From Streptomyces sp. TRM68367 (lineage in GTDB: Bacteria > Actinomycetota > Actinomycetes > Streptomycetales > Streptomycetaceae), in the NCBI RefSeq assembly GCF_014495685.1, contig NZ_JACTVI010000069.1:1-44621 (forward strand): 44,621 nucleotides of DNA. Direction: 5' to 3'. Position 1 is the first letter of the stretch, and each line of letters begins with the position of its first letter. Made by a program: the position numbers and the translations under genes. This document shows positions 38,901 to 44,621 of the stretch, piece by piece. The notes beneath the pieces were generated by a model. It worked only from the letters and a program-made list of their open reading frames with translations. It ran no database searches and had not been told where the DNA came from.

Positions 38901-39434
38901 GTTCCAGGCGCGCGAGGACTCCGTCCGGGCAATGAGTTCCTCACGGGACGCGCCGAGCTGTACCCCCTCACGGTCGAACGCGGCACGCAGCCGGGCACGG
39001 AGCTGTTCCACGTCCTCGCCCGCGTTGAGGCCCTCGGCGAGTTCGCGGGTGGCGACCGTGGCCAGGCGTTCCCCTACGGCGTTCAGGAGGTGTTCGGTGC
39101 TGGTGACGTAGTCCCCGAGCTGCGCCGGAAGGGTGTCGTCGTCGTACCGGCCGGGCAGGTCGTCCCAGCCGTCCGGCAGGGTGTCCCCAACCTGCGTGGC
39201 GGCCGTCTCCGCGGCGGTCTCCGCGACGCCGAGGAGGCGCCGCATGAGCCGGGGAACACGCCGCGTCCACATGGAGGCGATACGGGAGACGCTGAACCGG
39301 GCCGCGACAAGCTCTGTGGCCGCGTCCAGGGCGGTGGCGTACTCCTCGGCGACCTCGGCCAGGATGGCGCGGACCTCGCGCGCTACGTCCTCCTCTGCGG
39401 CCTCCAGGGCGGCCTCCAGCTCGTCATCGTTCAC
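35913..39434 (-). CDS. MuF + 2H phosphoesterase + protease-like fusion
   Basis: A 1173-residue multi-domain head protein. Residues about 1-260: MuF/head morphogenesis domain with REELIARTESSRAWNSATLA, WRIHNSPQGDSRVRDPHRDA, PELTCNCRCVLVLA. Residues about 345-515: 2H phosphoesterase (2'-5' RNA ligase) domain with both catalytic motifs, HLTL (H376) and HVTG (H474). Residues about 545-775: beta-rich prohead-protease-like part (GNGVLYLTQPAGYDAALLLD, RARVRGATLVAMPAYDK). Residues about 790-855: winged helix (NALALSVDAVRSHLARALDD, LYVGPSTI). Residues about 920-1090: a further conserved domain with FLLDDGSEVRAGAMTMNVGH, and a charged helical end. It overlaps the gene at 39424. The order follows portal and precedes capsid, as usual for capsid maturation proteins. 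Confidence 0.85.
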   Translation of the reverse strand: MNDDELEAALEAAEEDVAREVRAILAEVAEEYATALDAATELVAARFSVSRIASMWTRRVPRLMRRLLGVAETAAETAATQVGDTLPDGWDDLPGRYDDDTLPAQLGDYVTSTEHLLNAVGERLATVATRELAEGLNAGEDVEQLRARLRAAFDREGVQLGASREELIARTESSRAWNSATLAAAQAMTGPDRPLVKQWRIHNSPQGDSRVRDPHRDADGQVRLLGDAFQVGGVDMQAPGDPTAPPELTCNCRCVLVLATAERTASFETQAPVGRELSNPRDDDTLRQLIKAADKVAVLMTNGVLRPALEAAGVKDPERFHVAFDTSPLPILRKDVMDEVTAAAEVHTGAMVALMPSEEDVERLAFEDGEPPEELHLTLCYLGEGADWTDDQRNELAGLIRARAEGLGAPVAARAFGVNHWNPGEDGVWVWAVGDDRDQDGPGLATVHNLVYDALESTHERPEVPAQHSPWAAHVTGAYTGDRWPLKVMLDRLGPITFDRIRLAFAGEHTDIPLRPDLEAAMATPAEAEMPPPPVRTWSTPDGAALAFENEETGDNRVFASGALYWDGAGPWPLQYAEAMGEGHNGAELAGSFQTLGRDGDRLTGNGVLYLTQPAGYDAALLLDQNAPLGVSVDLDDVSVQLVDTTTTPGEGDEEPIALAASFASASVMRLDDGSWMITGRSRAEWTASGIEMAHSARSTLLFTSPGGRISAATARRVFPEELTAAAGDTDDPEAGVVFHEEHAGDFLVRITRARVRGATLVAMPAYDKARIVLDPPEEQQAAAAPIVAASGDDHQRVITYVCSSPTPVSAPHVANALALSVDAVRSHLARALDDGHVVRLTRGLYVGPSTIPEGEATAAADADADALYDQRAAEILASAWQVMQTEKPMPAAWFAEPTPEELPPGSGGVHIVDGRAYGWVAQRGVPHAVHGKKVTIEKLAARGLDLSHFLRTQFLLDDGSEVRAGAMTMNVGHHRDGFECETAVCQFDDSRTVGAVVTVGMNEGGMWFSGAAAPWLSQWDRTVFQACQPSYHMTQGNDGRWQLKAVLSVPVPGHSSPLTAAAVVDRSNLALTAAAAAIHENSPAVAEHPAPADEPEPEHTRTSDEAPAVSAVGEVTAALLEPAFLDQFSDALRTREQERAAAARAELAELTARLAPVRAELAASAAPQPERN

Positions 39435-39906
39435 GGCTGGTCTCCTGCTCGTTGGATAGGCGCAGCGTCAGTTCGGGCCACGGACTCGCTTCGGCCCGCA
39501 GGAGCGTGACGGACGCCACCGCCCAGTCGGACAGCGTGGTTTGGGTCCCCCGCGTGTTCATGGCGCCTTGGACGATGTCGGGTACGCCGACGAGCCGTCC
39601 GGCCGCGATGAGTTCGGCTGCGCTCGGTTCGGGAAACGGGACCTTGATCGGGTCTGCGGGCTCATCGGCCCACTGGATCTGCTGCTGGTCCAGGCGCCCG
39701 GTCCAGTGGACGTGCTGCCCCCGTAGCCGCAGGGAGGTGACACGGCCGACGCGCTGCCCGTGCAGCAAGACCGGGGAGTCGGCGAGCAGTGGCAGAGGGC
39801 TTGGAGTGCCGAAGACGATCCGCTTGCTCCTCATCGGAGTGTGCAGGACGGCAAGGATGCCCTCGATGGTGTGGCCCGCCGGGCTACTCAGCTCATCCTC
39901 ATTCAC
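39424..39906 (-). CDS. Hypothetical head-region protein
   Basis: The 160-residue protein starts at GTG 39906 inside the preceding gene's stop (GTGA). It reads NEDELSSPAGHTIEGILAVL, HTPMRSKRIVFGTPSPLPLL, GRVTSLRLRGQHVHWTGRLD, PFPEPSAAELIAAGRLVGVP and ends LSNEQETSRER. The mixed beta pattern, with an AELIAAGRLVGVPDI helix like those of prohead-protease partners, suggests a structural or chaperone role during head assembly, but no certain family. It overlaps the fusion protein's start, so it is coupled with both neighbours. Confidence 0.6.
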   Translation of the reverse strand: MNEDELSSPAGHTIEGILAVLHTPMRSKRIVFGTPSPLPLLADSPVLLHGQRVGRVTSLRLRGQHVHWTGRLDQQQIQWADEPADPIKVPFPEPSAAELIAAGRLVGVPDIVQGAMNTRGTQTTLSDWAVASVTLLRAEASPWPELTLRLSNEQETSRER

Positions 39907-40103
39907 GGCCGGCTCCCCCCTCGGTCGTCGGGGTCCTCGCAGATCGGGCACATGGCGTACGTGTGACTGCGGGTGACGCCCTGCGGCGTGAGGATGTGCA
40001 GGGTCGCGCAGACCAGGCTCATGGCCTTGCAACGCGGACAGAACTCCTCGCGGGCATCGCCCATGACCGGCGTGACGACCGGCTGTACGCGCGCTTCGCT
40101 CAT
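39903..40103 (-). CDS. Zinc-ribbon-like small protein
   Basis: The 66-residue protein has CPRCKAMSLVCATLHILTPQ and AMCPICEDPD, two CxxC knuckles about 28 residues apart, the pattern of a zinc ribbon. It overlaps the portal stop by four bases (ATGA) and the next gene's start. Zinc-ribbon proteins of this size occur between portal and protease genes in several actinophages, and the role is unknown. Confidence 0.65.
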   Translation of the reverse strand: MSEARVQPVVTPVMGDAREEFCPRCKAMSLVCATLHILTPQGVTRSHTYAMCPICEDPDDRGGSRP

Positions 40104-41824
40104 GCGGCCATCGCCATACAGGAGTCGCGCAGCACGCGGGCGGTGTCCTCGTACGTGTGGGGGTGGCGGGCGGCGATGAGAGCGCGGGCGTAGTCATCCA
40201 GGAGCGCGGTGAGGCACTCCGGGTCCAGCCCGTACCGGGCGGCAATCTCCGGGACGCGGGCCCATGCGCCGTCCAAAAGGTGCCAGCTATCGACCTGGCT
40301 TTCGTCTACGGGGAAGACGGTGTGCAACTCGGCCGGCACGATCTCCCGGGCACGGGCCCGTTCGCTGCGCGGGCAGGCGGGCTTGTTCCGCAGGCGCTCC
40401 CCGGCGGCCTGGAGTGCGGCCCAGATCACGCCGTCCACGGCGGCTAGCACGCCGGGGCTCGGGATGGCGGCGGCGGCGAGGGTGTCCGGGATGCTGGTGG
40501 TCTCGCTTACGGGCAGGTTGGTCACGTTGCTCGGTGCCTCCTCGTCGTCGCCGCTCTGGCGGTCGCGTTCGCGGGTTTCGCTGGGGGTGGGCGCGTCCGC
40601 CTCGTCGAATCCGGTCTCCCGGCGCGCGGCGGCGGCGGAGATCAGGCCCTCCTTGAACGCCTCCAGGGCGGTGGCCGCGCGGTTGGCCTGGGCACGGAGC
40701 TGGCTGGTGTCGTACCAGACCAGCCACTCCCCGGCGTCCTCCACGTTCTGGTCTTCCAGCAGGGGGCGCAGCCACTGCGTGGTGAGGGCGTGCGCGATGA
40801 GGGCCAGGCGTGGCTCTACGCCGAGGCGAACTGCCTCGGCGGAGATAGCCCAGGCCGACCAATGGTTCGCGTCCGAGAGACCGAGCAAGATTTCTGCGGG
40901 GATTTCCAGGCCGTTGGCGAAGCGGCGGATGGCCTCCTCACGGAGCTTGATGGCGATCTCGTCAAAGTCGCTGTCGAACGTGACGAGGCGGATATCGCCG
41001 ATGGCCTCCGCGGGCACTTCCAGGATGATCGGCACCGTGGCGGCGGCGGAGGTGGGTTCACGGATGGCCGTCTCGGCCACCTGCATGAACACCTCGATCA
41101 GGTCGTCCTGGGCGTCGGACTGGCCCGGCTGTGTGGGGAAGCGCACGCCCTTGGGAACCAGGAGCACGCCACGCCCGGTCAGTCGGCTGCGGGCGATGGC
41201 GGCGACGGCGGCGTTGAGGAGCTGGAGTTCCTCCAGCAGCACCAGGGAGGAGCGGATGGGGCTGTCTGCCTCGATGTGACGCCGGGGGTGGGGCTGCCAC
41301 ACCCGGATGGCCACGGGGGCGGTGTCGTCGGGGTTGTCCGGGTCGTACTCCGGGATCTTGATCTGCTCGCCATCGATCTCGGCGGTCATCTCCCCGTTGC
41401 CGCTGCGCACTTCTGAGGTGGACAGCACGCGCCACTCCTCGCCGGTGACGAGACCGGCGGCGTCCAGGGTGGGGCGGATGACGATCCAGCCCTCACCGGG
41501 CACGACGAGGTGGGGGCCGAAGTCCCCGAGGATCTGTGACTGGCCGTCCGGGCCGGTGGCGATGCGCTGGACGAGTTCCGCGGCGAGGTGGTCATCCGGG
41601 GCGCGCTCGATCGTGCCGTCCTCGGCGCGGCGGCCGGCGAATAGGGTCGCGCCGCTCATGGCGTTGCCGATCCAGGTGGCGGCGAACCGTACCTCGGGGG
41701 TGGCGTCGAAGAAGCGCCACGCTTCCTCTTGCCAGCCCTGGCCGCTGACACTGGCCGGGGTGACGGTGTTGCGGGTGGGCTTGCGGGTGTAGCGCGCGGC
41801 GGCGGCGGTGAGCTGTGCGGCCAC
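40100..41824 (-). CDS. Portal protein
   Basis: The 574-residue protein has ATPEVRFAATWIGNAMSGAT (N-terminal wing), GEGWIVIRPTLDAAGLVTGE with WRVLSTSEVRSGNGEMTAEI, IRVWQPHPRRHIEADSPIRS, RLTGRGVLLVPKGVRFPTQP, DFDEIAIKLREEAIRRFANG with LEIPAEILLGLSDANHWSAW (the stem/clip helices typical of SPP1-like portals) and a long C-terminal helix LRAQANRAATALEAFKEGLI. 'ADSPIRSSLVLLEELQLLN' and 'PPEILLG.sDaNHW.aW' are signatures seen in Streptomyces phage portals. It starts with a GTG, 3 nt after the membrane protein gene. Confidence 0.9.
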   Translation of the reverse strand: MAAQLTAAAARYTRKPTRNTVTPASVSGQGWQEEAWRFFDATPEVRFAATWIGNAMSGATLFAGRRAEDGTIERAPDDHLAAELVQRIATGPDGQSQILGDFGPHLVVPGEGWIVIRPTLDAAGLVTGEEWRVLSTSEVRSGNGEMTAEIDGEQIKIPEYDPDNPDDTAPVAIRVWQPHPRRHIEADSPIRSSLVLLEELQLLNAAVAAIARSRLTGRGVLLVPKGVRFPTQPGQSDAQDDLIEVFMQVAETAIREPTSAAATVPIILEVPAEAIGDIRLVTFDSDFDEIAIKLREEAIRRFANGLEIPAEILLGLSDANHWSAWAISAEAVRLGVEPRLALIAHALTTQWLRPLLEDQNVEDAGEWLVWYDTSQLRAQANRAATALEAFKEGLISAAAARRETGFDEADAPTPSETRERDRQSGDDEEAPSNVTNLPVSETTSIPDTLAAAAIPSPGVLAAVDGVIWAALQAAGERLRNKPACPRSERARAREIVPAELHTVFPVDESQVDSWHLLDGAWARVPEIAARYGLDPECLTALLDDYARALIAARHPHTYEDTARVLRDSCMAMAA

Positions 41825-41827
41825 GGG

Positions 41828-42160
41828 TCACCCGCCGAACGTGTCGTCGCGGCGGTTGAGGAGGGCCTGGACGCCCGCGACGGCGAACCACTCGATGCCG
41901 TGGATGAGGAGCGGGGCGTCGTGCCATGTGCCGGTTGCCAGCAGGTAGGTGGCGAGGACGGCGCCGGATATCCACCAGCCGAGGCAGTAGATGCAGCTGA
42001 TGAGCTGTATGAGGAAGGCGCGCGGCTTGCTGTCCAGGTTGCGGGAGTGCCAGGCCGCGAGGCGCTCGCGGGCGGGGTCAAGGATCGAGTCGTGGACGCC
42101 GAGCTGCGTGGCTCGGTAGGCGGCGAATCCCAGTAGGGCGAGCACGGGCAGTGAGATCAA
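41828..42160 (-). CDS. DUF1360-type membrane protein
   Basis: The 110-residue protein has an N-terminal hydrophobic helix (ISLPVLALLGFAAYRATQLG), HDSILDPARERLAAWHSRNL, then FLIQLISCIYCLGWWISGAV and LATYLLATGTWH and a final EWFAVAGVQALLNRRDDTFG. The 'aYRaTqL.vhDsIl.P.R' start and 'C.YClgWW.sg' motif are those of DUF1360 family proteins found in phages before the portal. It starts with TTG (42160), for which GGGGGC lies about 6 nt upstream. Three membrane helices are predicted by eye. The role is unknown. Confidence 0.65.
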   Translation of the reverse strand: MISLPVLALLGFAAYRATQLGVHDSILDPARERLAAWHSRNLDSKPRAFLIQLISCIYCLGWWISGAVLATYLLATGTWHDAPLLIHGIEWFAVAGVQALLNRRDDTFGG

Positions 42161-42321
42161 CGGAACGCCCCCATGGTGAAAGGTCTCCTGGTACGGCGCA
42201 CATGATAGGCCCGGTTCCGGAAATCTTGCGGCGTAGGCGCCTTTGTACAGAAATTATTCCTGTCGCTGCCGGTGCAGGTCTCGCCCACCCACGGGGCGTC
42301 TCGTGGGTAATTGGCCCCTGC

Positions 42322-42343
42322 TGTCGGCCCCGCGCCCTACCGT
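42322..42343 (+). promoter_or_regulatory. RecA-NDp-type DNA-damage promoter
   Basis: TGTCGGCC, eight bases, TACCGT fits the tTGTCRgtg-N8-TAnnnT consensus. The -10 box ends 6 nt before ATG 42350, so the mRNA would be leaderless, the same geometry as at 7595. Confidence 0.65.
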
Positions 42344-42349
42344 GGGGAC

Positions 42350-42613
42350 ATGGCTGATCGCATTGAGGACACCGGGGACGAGGAGCAGCCGACCGAGCGG
42401 TGCACCTGCGGCGCCGCCGGGGGTGCGCTGCGGCAGTTTCAGGAAGACCTCGGGAACGCCATGCGACAGCCGGAGGACTCCGGCCCGCCCATGCAGCGTG
42501 TGGAGCTCAAGACCGACCAGGGCACGGAGCTGCTGCTGTACGGCCCGGGCCCGGAGTTCCAGGACGCCGGTGTGCTGGTCATCCCGGCGGAACTGGACGA
42601 GCCGGGCAGCTGA
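42350..42613 (+). CDS. Small leaderless Cys-containing protein
   Basis: The 87-residue acidic protein MADRIEDTGDEEQPTERCTC, GAAGGALRQFQEDLGNAMRQ, VELKTDQGTELLLYGPGPEF ends in VLVIPAELDEPGS. A CTCGAAGG motif could bind metal, but there is no second pair. It is one of only two plus-strand genes in the prophage and has the same leaderless RecA-NDp-type promoter arrangement as the gene at 7623, so DNA-damage expression is likely. It converges with the gene at 42687, and the two share a terminator hairpin. Confidence 0.7.
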   Translation: MADRIEDTGDEEQPTERCTCGAAGGALRQFQEDLGNAMRQPEDSGPPMQRVELKTDQGTELLLYGPGPEFQDAGVLVIPAELDEPGS

Positions 42614-42626
42614 GCCCGGACACGAA

Positions 42627-42662
42627 CGGGCCCGCCGCAGCATGGAGTGCCGGGCGGGCTCG
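42627..42662. terminator. Bidirectional terminator hairpin
   Basis: CGGGCCCGCC with GGCGGGCTCG gives a 10-bp stem (one G-U) around a 16-base loop in the gap between the convergent genes ending at 42613 and 42687. Confidence 0.6.
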
Positions 42663-42686
42663 TGGTGGTGCAGGCGGTCCCTCTGG

Positions 42687-43271
42687 TCAGTTCTCGCGGC
42701 GGGCTGAGATGGTCTCGGCTGCGCGCCGCAGGGACGGCAGGCCGGGGGTGACGCCTTCGCTCGGGTGGTTGATGACGCACTCCGCACCGTCGACTCGGCT
42801 CACGGTCCAAGGCAGCAGTTCATCCGTCTCGCGGTCCACGACGTCGAACCATTCGACCTTGCCGAAGTAGTAGGGGGTGCCGTACGCCTGGGGGCGAGTG
42901 AACGTGTGGACGTGGTTCGGGGTGAGCATGACGTTCCCCTTCCACGGCCCGGGAGCGGCCTCCGTGGTCGACTCAAGGGCGGGCTCGGGGGCGGGCTCGG
43001 GGGCGGGCTCGGCGGCCGGCTCCGGGGCGGGCTCGGGGTGGGAGTCCTCCACGATGGTCAGCACGCTCGTCCAGTTCTTGCCCGTGGTCGCGAAGTCGGC
43101 CGCGTAGTGGTCGAACCGGACGAGCTGCACGCGGGTGTGGGGGTTGTCTCTCGTCAGGCTCTCGTACATGCCGCGGGAGTAGTCCTCGGTGTAGACGCCC
43201 ATGACCCTGCCGTTGACCTTGTAGGTCCAGACGCTGCGGATGGGGTCCGGGGTCTCGGCGTTGCTGGTCAT
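42687..43271 (-). CDS. Hypothetical phage protein with PAPE repeat
   Basis: The 194-residue protein starts (ATG 43271, AAGGAG 7 nt upstream) MTSNAETPDPIRSVWTYKVN, GVYTEDYSRGMYESLTRDNP, FATTGKNWTSVLTIVEDSHP. A PEPAPEPAAEP-type linker (about 100-125) and a C-terminal domain with HVHTFTRPQAYGTPYYFGKV and RVDGAECVINHPSEGVTPGL follow. The first half could be a small DNA-binding or enzyme-like fold, with no recognised family. Its position near the terminase and the palindromic promoter region suggest a regulated early/middle gene. Confidence 0.55.
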   Translation of the reverse strand: MTSNAETPDPIRSVWTYKVNGRVMGVYTEDYSRGMYESLTRDNPHTRVQLVRFDHYAADFATTGKNWTSVLTIVEDSHPEPAPEPAAEPAPEPAPEPALESTTEAAPGPWKGNVMLTPNHVHTFTRPQAYGTPYYFGKVEWFDVVDRETDELLPWTVSRVDGAECVINHPSEGVTPGLPSLRRAAETISARREN

Positions 43272-43290
43272 GGTGCGCTCCTTGTGGTCG

Positions 43291-43346
43291 GTGTCTTGCT
43301 GACACCCCCACTGTATGCACCATGATATTGCAACGTTAAGGTGCAA
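43291..43346 (-). promoter_or_regulatory. Palindromic promoter/operator region
   Basis: Two inverted repeats lie upstream of ATG 43271: GTGTC-TTGCT-GACAC (43291-43305) and TTGCA-N9-TGCAA (43328-43346). On the minus strand TTAACG and TACAGT form a possible -35/-10 pair with 18 bases between, lying within or next to the second repeat. The stretch is clearly AT-richer than its surroundings. A repressor or activator site is likely. The region to 43399 has no gene. Confidence 0.5.
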
Positions 43347-43399
43347 TTATGGGTAGCTCCACATACATGCACACGCATCCTTGTGGATCTGCCGCACCC

Positions 43400-44536
43400 T
43401 CACCGTCGGCCACCCATCCGACCGCCACCGCCCCCGAGCCCACCCGCCACGGTGCGCCCGTACCTCGCGGCCGCGGTCGTCTGCCGAGCGGGCGCAGAGC
43501 GTGCCGGCGAAGCAACTGTGGCGGCAGCCAGGTACTCCGCGAACAGCGACATGGCCACCGCGTCCCCACGGTCCGGCGAGCGGCCGAGGCGCGCGGCCAC
43601 GTCCTCCTTGGGCTCCACCTTGATCTTCGGCGGAATGCCGGTGGTCACGTCCCACGTGGGCGTCGTCAAGTCGGCCACCATGAGATCGTCCGGCGGCAGC
43701 ATCAGCTCCGGCTCGAACGCGGGGTCCAGCAGCTCCCGCACGTTCCAGTAAGCGGCCCCCCTCGTGTTGGTGAAGCCCCACTCCCCATCACGAGTGCGCC
43801 GCTTGCTCTTAGCGGCACCGGTGTACGCCAGGACAGGCGCGCCCAGCTCCCGCAGGCGGTCCACCACACCACCACCGACCCCCATGGAGTCCACCACCGG
43901 CACGGACACCGTGCGCCCCTCCTCGTCCGGGTCGCCAGTCGCGGCGAGCACGCGGGCGGTGGTCTGCATGGTGTCCTCCCTGTCGTGCACCTCCAGCCTG
44001 GTGATGCACGGCCCCCACTGATGGGCGAACACCGTGGAGTCCCCGCCGGAGCGGGCCACGTCCACGCCGGTGATCCGGCGGCCGTCCAGGGCCGGGCGGC
44101 CGGCGTCGTTCCAGGCGTGCCACCGCTCGATCGCTGCCTCCACCCACGCGAGCGGGATCACGCTGTCCTCATCGCTCGCGTGGAACTCCCCGAGCACGCG
44201 GTTCGCGTACATGGCACTGTCGCGGCCCCACTGCTTCGCACGCTGCTCGGCCCACTGGGAGGAGATACGGCCGGCGGCGATGGCCTCCGCGAGGGTGACG
44301 TGCCGCACCCACCAGTCCTCCAGGCCCGGGGCGCGCTTGTGGATCTCATAGAAGCGGCCCACCGGCGGGCCGGGGGTGGAGATGGCCAGCGCGAACGCCT
44401 CCGGCAGCTTTCCAGGTGGCCCGTCGGTGCGCCCGCCGGAGAAAGCACCCTCAATGGCATCCCAGGTGCCATCCGGGACGATCTTGGCCTCATCGATGAG
44501 GTACAGCAGGGAGTCCGCGTGCGCGCCCTCGATCAG
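43400..44536 (-). pseudogene. Terminase large subunit, N-terminally truncated
   Basis: The remaining 378 codons begin at LIEGAHADSLLYLIDEAKIV (the Walker B strand with the DE pair), continue IVPDGTWDAIEGAFSGGRTD, ALAISTPGPPVGRFYEIHKR (coupling motif), and the RNase H-fold nuclease part: GVDVARSGGDSTVF (first Asp), VVDSMGVGGGVVDRLRELGA, DLTTPTWDVTTGIPPKIKVE and SPDRGDAVAMSLFAEYLAAA (third acidic site), ending in a Gly/Arg-rich tail. The about 200 residues carrying Walker A and the ATPase core are missing. The frame meets a TAG at 44537-44539. Without the motor domain it should not package DNA. Confidence 0.85.
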
Positions 44537-44621
44537 CTACGGCAGCTGTAGATAGCCGCTGCTGAGCTTTCTGATCACGGTGTGGTGTCGGCGTACGCGT
44601 GCCAACGGCAGTGGCAGAGGC
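44537..44621. other. Unrelated DNA at the terminase break
   Basis: From 44540 rightward the sequence no longer matches any terminase reading. On the minus strand, in the same frame, it reads PLPLPLARVRRHHTVIRKLS, SGYLQLP and a TAG stop at 44537-44539, possibly the end of another protein such as a transposase. It is too short to identify. The junction lies between about 44534 and 44540. Confidence 0.5.

Noticed and set aside
7500..44621. Contractile tail-like bacteriocin
   Set aside because: No sheath, baseplate wedge or contractile tube genes; capsid, portal and long tape measure indicate a siphovirus.
1..44621. tRNA genes or attachment (att) core repeats
   Set aside because: I found no cloverleaf-like sequence with a TTCGA/GGTTC arm, and no convincing direct repeat between the two ends of the prophage block.

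Overview
This is a high-GC actinobacterial window, most likely from a Streptomyces chromosome. The insertion sequences are Streptomyces-type, GTG and TTG starts are common, and mycobacterial/Streptomyces RecA-independent (RecA-NDp, PafBC-type) DNA-damage promoters are present. It has two parts: a gene-poor left edge littered with mobile-element debris (1 to about 7.5 kb), and a long siphovirus-type prophage block read leftward on the minus strand (about 7.6 to 44.5 kb).

Left edge. An IS3-family element (198-1525) with a frameshifted orfB sits between the C-terminal and N-terminal remnants of an IS701-like transposase. Next come a VOC-family protein, a divergent DUF4440/NTF2-like protein, a SIS-domain (RpiR-type) remnant, a small hypothetical gene and an IS1182-family element (4670-6506) whose transposase has a late frameshift. 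An NAD-dependent epimerase/dehydratase gene ends 2 bp from that IS.

Prophage, in transcription order (right to left). A terminase large-subunit fragment that has lost its N-terminal ATPase part; a promoter/operator region and a Pro/Glu/Ala-rich protein; a DUF1360-type membrane protein; portal; a zinc-ribbon protein; a small head protein; a 1173-residue MuF + 2H phosphoesterase + prohead-protease-like fusion; two tiny Cys-motif proteins; major capsid; a head protein; a protein with a C2H2 finger; four related beta-domain proteins and one C1q-like protein; a tandem GT4 glycosyltransferase; tail tube; a second glycosyltransferase; head-tail connectors; an HNH lipoprotein; tail assembly chaperones with an apparent -1 frameshift; tape measure; distal tail and minor tail proteins; collagen-like and Gly-rich fibre proteins; three tandem copies of a two-gene fibre cassette; then a lysis group (papain-like peptidase, amidase, r1t-type holin, coiled-coil membrane protein). 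Integrase, repressor, replication genes, small terminase and the terminase ATPase are absent, so by itself this copy looks defective.

The most unusual feature is a regulatory element repeated ten times, always just upstream of a virion gene (major capsid, tail tube, chaperone, tape measure, six minor tail/fibre genes). Its layout is fixed: a TAnnnT -10 box, usually 6-10 nt, a 21-nt imperfect stem-loop with two single-base bulges, then 24-29 nt to the start codon. The stem-loop would lie at the very 5' end of each mRNA. Base changes between copies preserve pairing at two stem positions (C-G to A-U, C-G to U-A), and the two most diverged copies precede the major capsid and tail tube genes. Two small plus-strand genes instead carry RecA-NDp-type promoters placed for leaderless transcription, so the element appears to have two separate regulatory layers.
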